Source of the DNA: Tamilnaduibacter salinus
Lineage (GTDB): Bacteria; Pseudomonadota; Gammaproteobacteria; Pseudomonadales; Oleiphilaceae
Direction: 5' to 3'
Length of the DNA: 64,000 nt
Assembly (NCBI RefSeq): GCF_003096655.1
Contig: NZ_QEKQ01000001.1
Span: forward strand, 124,001-188,000
The notes beneath the pieces were generated by a model. It saw only the letters and a program-made list of their open reading frames with translations. It was not told where the DNA came from and did no database searches. How positions within the stretch are numbered: position 1 is the stretch's first letter; every line of letters starts with the position of its first letter. The translations under genes and the position numbers were made by a program. Positions 57,478 through 64,000 of the stretch are shown here, one piece after another.

Positions 57478-58311
57478 CTACTGAAGCAGCGCCATCGCCG
57501 CTTCCATCTCGGCGTTGAGGTCCTCTTCGTCGCTCGTATCCCGGTCCGGATCCAGGCCCAGACGCTCGAATGCCTTCACCGTGTGCCAGTCCACCTCGGC
57601 ATGGGCGTGCTCCGAGTCCACCACATGCTGCAGGTGAGCGACGGTGACCACGTCCGCCAGATCCGCCTTCGGCACCTCCCGGGTGAAGTTCGTGTAGTCG
57701 AGCGGCACACGCTGGATGTCTTCCGGGAAGTCCCAGCTTTCGAGAATCTTGGCACCAATCCTCGGGTGTAGGTCATCGATCACCTTGTCCAGCATGATGT
57801 TGCTGATTTGCACCTCCTTGTCCTCCACGTAACGGAGAACCGGAAGGACGCCGATCAGGTGCACCAGTCCGGCAAGCGTCGCCTGATCCGGCTGGAGGTT
57901 GGTGTAGTGATGGGCCAGCACGTACGCAATGCCGGCAATTTCGGTGCTGGACTGCCAAGTCTCGCGCAGGCGCTTGTCCACCATGTCCGACGTGGCCTGA
58001 AACATCTGTTCCATGGCCAGTCCCATGGCCAGGTTGCTGGTGTAGTCCATGCCCAGACGGCTGACCGCCATATTGATGTTCTCGATCTGGCGAGAACCGC
58101 GGAAAAGCGGACTGTTGCAGACACGAATGATTCGCGCTGACAGCGCGGTATCCCGTGAGACCACCTCTACCAGATCCGGAATGGCGGCGTCTTCGGACTC
58201 CGCAATTTCCCGCACCTGCAGTGCGGCCTCGGGCAGCGTGGGCAGCACGAGTTTGTCTTTCTCAATGGCCTCCGTCAGATCCTGACGGATGGTATCGGCG
58301 ATGTTTGTCAT
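57478..58311 (-). CDS. HDOD-domain protein
   Basis: 277 residues. An HDOD domain covers about residues 20-215 (LPTLPEAALQVREIAESEDAAIPDLVEVVSRDTALSARIIRVCNSPLF, INMAVSRLGMDYTSNLAMG, LAGLVHLIGVLPVLRY). This HD-related fold usually lacks a full catalytic set and acts as a signalling scaffold in stress, motility or c-di-GMP pathways. No output or sensory domain is fused. Its ribosome site is weak. It lies 113 bases after ygfZ on the same strand. Confidence 0.88.
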   Translation of the reverse strand: MTNIADTIRQDLTEAIEKDKLVLPTLPEAALQVREIAESEDAAIPDLVEVVSRDTALSARIIRVCNSPLFRGSRQIENINMAVSRLGMDYTSNLAMGLAMEQMFQATSDMVDKRLRETWQSSTEIAGIAYVLAHHYTNLQPDQATLAGLVHLIGVLPVLRYVEDKEVQISNIMLDKVIDDLHPRIGAKILESWDFPEDIQRVPLDYTNFTREVPKADLADVVTVAHLQHVVDSEHAHAEVDWHTVKAFERLGLDPDRDTSDEEDLNAEMEAAMALLQ

Positions 58312-58424
58312 GGGTTGAGGAATCCGTGTCGTCGATTGATGTCAGTCAGCGAATTAACCAGACGAGACACTAGTTATAGCAGATGGTGGAGCGAATGCGT
58401 GTGACAGTCCGTATCCAGTGCTCG

Positions 58425-59387
58425 TCACGCCGCCTTGGGGTCGTGCTCCGGTACCGTGTAGGCCATGGGTCGGCGGGCAAGCACGGTGTCCGTGTCCCCC
58501 AGAGTCCAGTTATCCGGTTGCTGGAGAGCGCTGTGTTTGATGACGGCGAGTACCTCGATCGTGTCGTCATCGAACCCGACGCTGTTGACCACCTCGCCGA
58601 CCGGCTTATTCCCAGCCTTGATGGCGGTGCCCGTCGCGGGCGGTTGTGCGGCCGTACTTGAGGCGAGCCGGAACACGCTCTTCTTCTGCTGGCCAAGATA
58701 GTGCATCCGGGCGATGACTTCCTGGCCGGTATAGCAGCCCTTTCGGAAGTGAATGCCTTCAAGGTGCTGCCAGTTAAGGACCTGGGGTACGTACTGGCTG
58801 ACCGAGCCCGGTGTGAGGTGCGCGACGCCAGCGGCAATCTCGGCGGCGGCCCAGTCCGCGGGCGTGGCCGTGGCGGCGCCCTCGAATGGCGCATGGCCTT
58901 CGGGCGACCAGAACTCGTAGCGGGGTGTCCCGTCGGCATCCTCCACACGCAGGAGCTTGCCACCGGGCAGAGTGACGGCATCCCCGGCTGAGGTCAGGGT
59001 CCTGGCCTGATCCGAGACGGCCAGGGCGGTTTCCTCGCCCCAGAGCCCGAAGACGCGCGCCTCGTCAGGCGCCGCCATGTCCGTCCCACGGAAGAGCATC
59101 AGGAACTTGCTGAGCTGAGTGGTGGCTTCCTCAGCCACGGCCGCTGGCATGGTGAGCAGGTAGTCGCCCTCATATTCTGAAAGCATCATCAGACCATACG
59201 CCCGCCCCTTGGGCGTGCAGACGGCGCCCCGGCGGGATTGCCCGGGGGTAATCTCGTCCATGCTCTGGGTTAACTGCCCATGCAGGAATCGGTAAGGGTC
59301 CTTGCCGGAGACGCGATACAACCGCTGATCGGGCAATTCGGCCCAGGCCTGTCGGGGGCGTTCAGTGCGGGCGCGGGAGTCGCTCAT
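58425..59387 (-). CDS. ygfZ: tRNA-modifying/Fe-S maturation protein YgfZ
   Basis: 320 residues of the folate-binding aminomethyltransferase-like family. The signature KGCYTGQE is at 216-223 with its invariant cysteine (Cys218). YgfZ supports Fe-S enzymes such as MiaB in E. coli. The ATG overlaps the ygfX stop as ATGA, and GGAGG lies about 10 bases upstream. It is the fourth gene in nadB-sdhE-ygfX-ygfZ. Confidence 0.94.
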   Translation of the reverse strand: MSDSRARTERPRQAWAELPDQRLYRVSGKDPYRFLHGQLTQSMDEITPGQSRRGAVCTPKGRAYGLMMLSEYEGDYLLTMPAAVAEEATTQLSKFLMLFRGTDMAAPDEARVFGLWGEETALAVSDQARTLTSAGDAVTLPGGKLLRVEDADGTPRYEFWSPEGHAPFEGAATATPADWAAAEIAAGVAHLTPGSVSQYVPQVLNWQHLEGIHFRKGCYTGQEVIARMHYLGQQKKSVFRLASSTAAQPPATGTAIKAGNKPVGEVVNSVGFDDDTIEVLAVIKHSALQQPDNWTLGDTDTVLARRPMAYTVPEHDPKAA

Positions 59388-59881
59388 ATCGGTCGGCCCT
59401 CCTTTTGGTCGGGTAGATTGTCGTCGGGTGGTGAAAGATGGAGTACCACGCGCAACCGGCGGAATGCAGTACCGTCAACATTTCGGATGCAGCCGGCATG
59501 CACCAGCACAACGGTGCGGTACTGAAGACGGTCATTGAGAGATATGGTGTCGACAGGTCGGAGTTTCAACAGGGCCCAGCGCGAAAACAGACGGCTGCTG
59601 TCGTCCACGCGGGCATTCCAGGATCGGCCGTCGCTCTGTTCCACCGTCAGAGCACCGGATTGCCAGATCAGCCTTCGAACGGAGCGTCCGGTGCTTAACA
59701 GCGCCTGGTCCCGGTGGCGGAGCCACAGCAGCCCGGTGGCGAGGCCCAGGGCCGGCCAGAAAGCCGGCGTCACAAGCAGTGCGGCGGCCACGAGACCGGT
59801 CAGCAGTGGCAGCCATCCGAGCAACAGGAACGGGCCCAGCGTGGCGCAGGGAAACCGGGTCAGCTCAATCCGGCTGAACAC
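59384..59881 (-). CDS. YgfX/CptA-like membrane protein
   Basis: 165 residues with a GTG start. Two adjacent N-terminal membrane helices (about 15-32 and 35-55) precede a soluble domain ([47 protein letters not shown]). Position rather than strong motif identity points to YgfX, which pairs with SdhE/YgfY in many gammaproteobacteria and was proposed as a toxin affecting FtsZ and MreB. It overlaps sdhE by 17 bases and ygfZ by 4. Confidence 0.75.
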   Translation of the reverse strand: MFSRIELTRFPCATLGPFLLLGWLPLLTGLVAAALLVTPAFWPALGLATGLLWLRHRDQALLSTGRSVRRLIWQSGALTVEQSDGRSWNARVDDSSRLFSRWALLKLRPVDTISLNDRLQYRTVVLVHAGCIRNVDGTAFRRLRVVLHLSPPDDNLPDQKEGRPI

Positions 59882-60119
59882 GGTTGAGAATCAGGCTCAC
59901 GATGCGATGAAGGTCCGGGTCTTCAGGCGTTTCGCGCTGCATGAACCACTGGTACATCTGGTTGTCTTCGCAGTTGATCAGCTTGTGGTATCGGGCCTGA
60001 TCGTCGGCCGGAAGGTCCCGGTAGACCTCCTCAAGGAACGGAATCAGCAACAGGTCCAGTTCCAGCATGCCGCGGCGGCTGTGCCAGTAGAGTCGCTTGT
60101 ACTCGACGTCATTTTCCAT
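59865..60119 (-). CDS. sdhE: FAD assembly factor SdhE (YgfY)
   Basis: 84 residues, all-helical. The flavinylation motif RGMLE is at 16-20 ([11 protein letters not shown]), and the tail LILNRVQ is typical. SdhE promotes covalent FAD attachment to succinate dehydrogenase; YgfY is the same protein, once proposed as an antitoxin for YgfX. It lies 27 bases after nadB. Confidence 0.95.
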   Translation of the reverse strand: MENDVEYKRLYWHSRRGMLELDLLLIPFLEEVYRDLPADDQARYHKLINCEDNQMYQWFMQRETPEDPDLHRIVSLILNRVQPD

Positions 60120-60146
60120 GGAAGGCCTCGTCGTGGAGTCCCGGCC

Positions 60147-61754
60147 TCAGGGGGCCTTGGGACGGAATGTCGTGGGCGTCAGGATGGTGTCCCTGCTTTC
60201 GTTCTGCAGCCCCGGGTGATCCAGGGTGTAGTGCAGTCCGCGGCTTTCCCGGCGCTGCATCGCCGAGCAGATGATCAGGTCTGCCACCGTGACCAGATTC
60301 CGCAGCTCGAGCAGGTCGTTTGACACACGATAGTTGCTGTAGAACTCGCCGATTTCACCTGCCAGCAGATCGACCCGGTGCTTGGCCCGCTGCAGCCGTT
60401 TGGTGGTGCGGACAATGCCGACATAGTCCCACATGAAGTGACGCAGCTCGTCCCAGTTGTGGGCGATCACCACGTCCTCGTCCGAGTCACGCACCTGGGA
60501 TTCGTCCCAGGCCGGAGCCTCTGGCGGCGCCGGGATGTCGGCGGCGGAATTGGCGATGTCTTCGGCGGCAGCCCGGCCATACACCAGGCACTCCAGCAGT
60601 GAGTTGCTGGCCATTCGGTTGGCGCCGTGCAGGCCCGTGAACGCCGCTTCGCCCACCACGTAGAGCTGGTTGACGTCGCTGCGGGCATGCAGATCAGTCA
60701 TCACGCCACCGCAGGTGTAGTGTGCGGCCGGCACTACGGGAATCGGCTCCCGGGTCATGTCGATACCGAAATGCAGGCATCGCTCGTAAATGGTCGGGAA
60801 GTGGTCCCGGATGAAGTCGGCATCCCGGTGGCTGATGTCGAGATACAGATGGTCCGCACCCAGACGCTTCATTTCATGGTCGATGGCGCGTGCCACGATG
60901 TCCCGCGGCGCCAGCTCGGCCCGGGAATCGAACCGGTCCATGAACCGGGACCCGTCCGGTAGCTTGAGCTGCCCGCCCTCGCCCCGTAACGCCTCGGTGA
61001 TCAGGAACGACTTGGCGTGGGGGTGATAAAGGCACGTGGGGTGGAACTGGTTGAACTCCAGATTCGCGGTCCGGCAGCCCGCTCGCCAAGCCATCGCGAT
61101 GCCGTCCCCGGAGGCGCCGTCCGGGTTGCTGGTGTAACGATAGGCCTTGCTGGCGCCGCCGGTGGCAATGACCACGAAACGGGCCCGGAACAGTTCGACG
61201 TGGTTGTCCTCCAGGTTGAGGACGTACGCGCCCACGCAACGGTTGCCGGGCAGCGACAGCTTGCGGTTGGTGATCAGGTCCACCGCCACCCGTTGTTCCA
61301 GGATGTCGATGTTGGGGCGCCGCCGGGCCTGGTCACTCAGGGAGTAGGAAACGGCCTGCCCGGTGGCATCCGCCGAATGCAGGATGCGCCGGTGGCTGTG
61401 GCCTCCTTCCCGCGTCAGGTGGTAGTTGTCCCCGGGCGCGTCACGGGTGAAGTCAACACCATTGTCGATCAGCCACTCAATGCTTTCCCGGCCATGCTCC
61501 ACCGTGAACCGCACGGCGTCCTCGTGGCACAGGCCACCTCCGGCGGCCAGGGTGTCGCGGATGTGGTTTTCCACCGAGTCGCTGTCGTCCATCACCGCCG
61601 CAATCCCGCCCTGGGCCCACAGGGTGGCGCCGCTGGAAAGACGGTCCTTGCTGATGACCGCGACCGACAGGTGGGCGGGCAGGTTCAGGGCCACTGTCAG
61701 GCCGGCGGCGCCGCTGCCAATGATCAGGACATCGTGCTCATGGTTCTGTGGCAT
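60147..61754 (-). CDS. nadB: L-aspartate oxidase
   Basis: 535 residues. FAD-binding [13 protein letters not shown] at the N-terminus, [50 protein letters not shown] and [30 protein letters not shown]. It makes iminoaspartate for NAD synthesis. It is divergent from rpoE, an arrangement conserved in gammaproteobacteria. The downstream sdhE gene concerns a related flavoprotein fold, since NadB and SdhA are homologous. Confidence 0.97.
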   Translation of the reverse strand: MPQNHEHDVLIIGSGAAGLTVALNLPAHLSVAVISKDRLSSGATLWAQGGIAAVMDDSDSVENHIRDTLAAGGGLCHEDAVRFTVEHGRESIEWLIDNGVDFTRDAPGDNYHLTREGGHSHRRILHSADATGQAVSYSLSDQARRRPNIDILEQRVAVDLITNRKLSLPGNRCVGAYVLNLEDNHVELFRARFVVIATGGASKAYRYTSNPDGASGDGIAMAWRAGCRTANLEFNQFHPTCLYHPHAKSFLITEALRGEGGQLKLPDGSRFMDRFDSRAELAPRDIVARAIDHEMKRLGADHLYLDISHRDADFIRDHFPTIYERCLHFGIDMTREPIPVVPAAHYTCGGVMTDLHARSDVNQLYVVGEAAFTGLHGANRMASNSLLECLVYGRAAAEDIANSAADIPAPPEAPAWDESQVRDSDEDVVIAHNWDELRHFMWDYVGIVRTTKRLQRAKHRVDLLAGEIGEFYSNYRVSNDLLELRNLVTVADLIICSAMQRRESRGLHYTLDHPGLQNESRDTILTPTTFRPKAP

Positions 61755-61790
61755 CAGAGATGGTTACCGGGCCATAATGTGGCCGCTATT

Positions 61791-61818
61791 GAACTAAACT
61801 TTGCCGGGACTGTCTATT
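61791..61818 (+). promoter_or_regulatory. Probable sigma-E-dependent promoter of rpoE
   Basis: GAACTA (61791-61796), a 16-base spacer and TCTATT (61813-61818) resemble the RpoE/AlgU consensus GAACTT-N16-TCTGA. It would give an untranslated leader of about 150 bases and autoregulation, as known for rpoE and algU. Confidence 0.5.
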
Positions 61819-61974
61819 GGCCCAACGCCCCTCAAGGCGCTCATCCGGTTCTTTGACCGGGCGATGGCTCTGGGGGATTCCGAACCGCTTTTCCGGACCG
61901 GGACAGTCTCTATGCCGATCATGCCAAATGCCGCGCCGTCTGCCGAAACGGTGCACCGTGAGTCAGGAACGCCC

Positions 61975-62586
61975 ATGGCACCGGAACAGACCGAGACGCC
62001 GACCACCGGGACCGATCCCGGCACCGACCAGCAACTGGTCCGGCGTGCCCGTCGGGGTGACCGGCAGGCGTTTGACTGGCTGGTGCTGCGGTACCAGTCC
62101 CGGGTGGCGGCCATCATCAGCCGCTACACGGCCGATTCCCAGGACATTCTGGATCTTACCCAGGAGGCGTTTGTCAAAGCGTACCGGGCGATTGAGCGTT
62201 TCCGTGGGGACAGCGCGTTCTACACCTGGCTCTACCGGATCGCCGTCAACACCGCCAAGAACCATCTTGAGGCCCGCGGGCGTCGACCGCGGGGCAGCCT
62301 CGATGTGGACGACGCCGAGCGGGTGGACGGCGGCGACTGGGTGCGTGATCTGGAGACGCCGGACCGTCTGCTGCAGCGTGAACAGGTGTATGAGGCCATG
62401 CAGCGCGTGATCAGCGGGTTGCCGGAAGAGCTCCGGTCGGCCCTGTTGCTGCGTGAGCATGACGGACTGAGTTATGAAGACATTGCCGGTATCCTCGACT
62501 GCCCGATCGGGACCGTCCGGTCCCGGATATTCCGGGCACGCGATGCGATTGACCGGGAAATTGCCCCATTGATGCGGGGGGACTGA
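61975..62586 (+). CDS. rpoE: RNA polymerase sigma factor RpoE (AlgU/SigE type)
   Basis: 203 residues from the ATG at 61975, with AGGA 6-7 bases upstream; in-frame starts to 61801 would place the leader and promoter inside the gene. Region 2 (DWLVLRYQSRVAAIISRYTADSQDILDLTQEAFVKAYRAIERFRGDSAFYTWLYRIAVNTAKN) and region 4 (GLPEELRSALLLREHDGLSYEDIAGILDCPIGTVRSRIFRARDAI) are ECF type. It directs the envelope-stress response and is held by RseA, encoded 3 bases downstream. Confidence 0.96.
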   Translation: MAPEQTETPTTGTDPGTDQQLVRRARRGDRQAFDWLVLRYQSRVAAIISRYTADSQDILDLTQEAFVKAYRAIERFRGDSAFYTWLYRIAVNTAKNHLEARGRRPRGSLDVDDAERVDGGDWVRDLETPDRLLQREQVYEAMQRVISGLPEELRSALLLREHDGLSYEDIAGILDCPIGTVRSRIFRARDAIDREIAPLMRGD

Positions 62587-62589
62587 GAG

Positions 62590-63159
62590 ATGAGAGACAC
62601 GATGGATGATCGACTCAGAGAAACCCTGTCGGCCATGATGGATGATGAGGCGGATGAGCTGGCCGTCCATCGATTGCTGTCATCCGCACAGTCGGAAGAG
62701 GCTCAGGAGCGCTGGCGTCGATGGCACCAGCAGCGTGAAATCCTGCGTCACGGTCGGTCTGACTTCTCATCGGTCGACGTCCGTGCGGGCGTGAACGCCG
62801 CCCTCGATGGTCAGGCAGCGCCTGATGACGCCGGCGGTGACCGGAATGTAGTCGGCGCGGGAGAATCGACACGACCGACCGGCGTCTGGCCCTGGGTCGC
62901 CTCCCTGGCGGTTGCCGTTGTCATTGGTTTCGGTGCCGGCTTTACCTGGACGTCCCCATCGGCGCTTGGCGGCGCCACGACCGCCACGGCTGCTTCGACC
63001 GTTGAGAACACGGTACCTTCCGTCACTCTGGAGGATCTGGAGGACGAGCAGCGGGCCCAGCTCAACCGCTACCTGCTGGAGCATGCACGCAACGGGGATG
63101 CGCTGGGTCAGGGCGCTTTCGGGTATGCCCGTGTCGCCAGCGTGTCAGCGGGTCGGTAA
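62590..63159 (+). CDS. rseA: Anti-sigma-E factor RseA (MucA-like)
   Basis: 189 residues. A cytoplasmic sigma-binding domain (RLRETLSAMMDDEADELAVHRLL) is followed by a linker, one membrane helix at about 99-120 and a periplasmic tail (NTVPSVTLEDLEDEQRAQLNRYLLEHARNG). The tail resembles MucA of Pseudomonas. Stepwise proteolysis by DegS/AlgW and RseP releases RpoE. A second ATG four codons in (62602) is possible. It lies between rpoE and rseB. Confidence 0.93.
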   Translation: MRDTMDDRLRETLSAMMDDEADELAVHRLLSSAQSEEAQERWRRWHQQREILRHGRSDFSSVDVRAGVNAALDGQAAPDDAGGDRNVVGAGESTRPTGVWPWVASLAVAVVIGFGAGFTWTSPSALGGATTATAASTVENTVPSVTLEDLEDEQRAQLNRYLLEHARNGDALGQGAFGYARVASVSAGR

Positions 63160-63180
63160 ATGACAGCCGGAGCCGGGCGC

Positions 63181-64000
63181 ATGAGTGACTGGTGGCGAGT
63201 CGGCATTGGGTCTCGATGGGTGCTGGCGCTGGGCATAACGCTCATGGCCGGCTCGGCTGGTGCCCGAGAAGCCGGTGACTGGCTGCGCCAGATGGGGCAG
63301 GCCCTGCGTGAGACGAACTATCAGGGCGTGCTGGTATACAGCCGGGGTGACGACGTCAGCTCGCTGCGTATCGCGCACCGGTATCGACATGGTGAAATCC
63401 GCGAGCGCCTCGTTCTGCAGGACGGTCAGAAAGCGGAGATTCGACGCCGCAATGGTCGGGTCGTCTGCGATTTTCCGGTGGATGGGCGCATTCACCTGGA
63501 TGCCCTGCTGCCTTCCGTGCCGTTCCGTTCGGTGGATGACGATCATGTGTCCCGGATTCAGCGTTGGTACCAAACCAGTCTCGACGGCCAGGCGCGGATT
63601 GCCGGCCATGAATCGGTCGTGCTGGGCCTGACCCCAAAGGACCAGCACCGGCTGGGCTACCGGCTCTGGCTGGAGAAGCAGTCCGGGCTGCTGGTCAAAA
63701 GCCAGGTTCTGTCCACCAGCGGCGAGGCCCTGGAACGGTTCCAGTTCACCATGCTGGAACTGACGGACGACTTGCCGGATGCGTTGTTTGAGTCGGACCG
63801 ACGGGATGACGTTCGCCGTGGGCCGCCCCCGCGCAACGACCGGCTCCCTGAGCCGGGGTTGAAGGGCGCCTGGCGACTGGGCTGGCATCCGGACGGGTTC
63901 CGGCCGGCCCGGGTGCCACACGGGGCGCCCGGGGAGGTAGCGGCGTTTACCGACGGACTGGCCTCGTTTTCCGTGTTCATTCGACAGAAACCCGCGGTGG
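63181..64000 (+). CDS. rseB: Sigma-E regulatory protein RseB (MucB-like), partial
   Basis: 273 codons are present; the 3' end lies beyond the window. An N-terminal signal peptide (WVLALGITLMAGSAGA) is followed by the MucB/RseB N domain: DWLRQMGQALRETNYQGVLVYSRGDDVSSLRIAHRYRHGEIRERL, VDGRIHLDALLPSVPF, and the start of the C domain WRLGWHPDGFRPAR with FSVFI near the end. It binds RseA in the periplasm and senses lipopolysaccharide or lipoproteins. The ATG at 63181 has GGAG 9 bases upstream; an ATG at 63160, immediately after the rseA stop, is in frame and possible. Confidence 0.94.
   Translation, partial: MSDWWRVGIGSRWVLALGITLMAGSAGAREAGDWLRQMGQALRETNYQGVLVYSRGDDVSSLRIAHRYRHGEIRERLVLQDGQKAEIRRRNGRVVCDFPVDGRIHLDALLPSVPFRSVDDDHVSRIQRWYQTSLDGQARIAGHESVVLGLTPKDQHRLGYRLWLEKQSGLLVKSQVLSTSGEALERFQFTMLELTDDLPDALFESDRRDDVRRGPPPRNDRLPEPGLKGAWRLGWHPDGFRPARVPHGAPGEVAAFTDGLASFSVFIRQKPAV

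Noticed and set aside
59384-60119. ygfX-sdhE considered as a new toxin-antitoxin pair
   Set aside because: This pair is already described, and the SdhE flavinylation role explains its conservation; the toxin role is debated.

Overview
The window is a GC-rich stretch of a gammaproteobacterial chromosome made almost entirely of core genes. The block hemA / TPR lipoprotein / lolB / ispE / tRNA-Gln / prs / rplY / pth / ychF has the order known from Pseudomonas aeruginosa. The blocks ffh-rpsP-rimM-trmD-rplS, xerD-dsbC-hom-thrC-recJ-prfB-lysS and nadB with divergent rpoE-rseA-rseB are also gammaproteobacterial arrangements. The species cannot be named from this. A salt-tolerant Chromatiales/Ectothiorhodospiraceae-like or Pseudomonas-related lineage is a guess only. 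I saw no insertion sequence, prophage, CRISPR array or rRNA.

Layout. 1-806: tail of an FhuF-like siderophore-iron reductase facing a 4'-phosphopantetheinyl transferase, the edge of a possible siderophore locus. 833-7791 (minus): envelope, isoprenoid, nucleotide and translation genes with a tRNA-Gln inside the run. 7966-12016 (plus): hemA, prfA, prmC, moeB-like. 12165-16181: photolyase, then a RimB-like protease, RimK and an M14-type deacylase in one tight operon. 16426-20251: PIN-PhoH ATPase, CBS protein, secreted START protein, DUF2804 protein. 20276-22177: minCDE. 22357-25310: SOS-controlled dinB, then a PAP2 phosphatase overlapping a glycosyltransferase. 25447-29700: aldo/keto reductase, a small secreted protein, a large acetyl-CoA hydrolase/transferase and an FKBP isomerase. 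29979-34125: RstAB-like two-component system and glpK. 34142-38000: argD, argF, an ABC ATPase without permease, and a Grx4-type glutaredoxin. 38061-43762: TonB-like protein, DUF1631 protein, CNNM/CorC-type protein, CcsA-like protein. 43916-57432: SRP, ribosome-maturation, recombination, threonine and release-factor genes. 57478-61754 (minus): HDOD protein, ygfZ, ygfX, sdhE, nadB. 61975-64000: rpoE-rseA-rseB (partial).

The main unexplained structures are non-coding. Two dispersed elements (16190-16414 and 23443-23574) have 26-base inverted arms built from CACGGAA-type units, and both fill gaps between convergent genes. A third, unrelated inverted-repeat element fills the convergent gap at 12052-12134. 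There are also a candidate short RNA with its own -10 and terminator at about 29790-29927, an sRNA-like 3' end after the two-component operon, and an operator-like cluster of TGACG half-sites at 26507-26552. Recognisable control elements include a LexA box on dinB, the RF2 programmed frameshift, a probable sigma-E promoter on rpoE, and several intrinsic terminators. No clearly novel protein system was found. The RimB-RimK-deacylase operon is the most interesting protein module.
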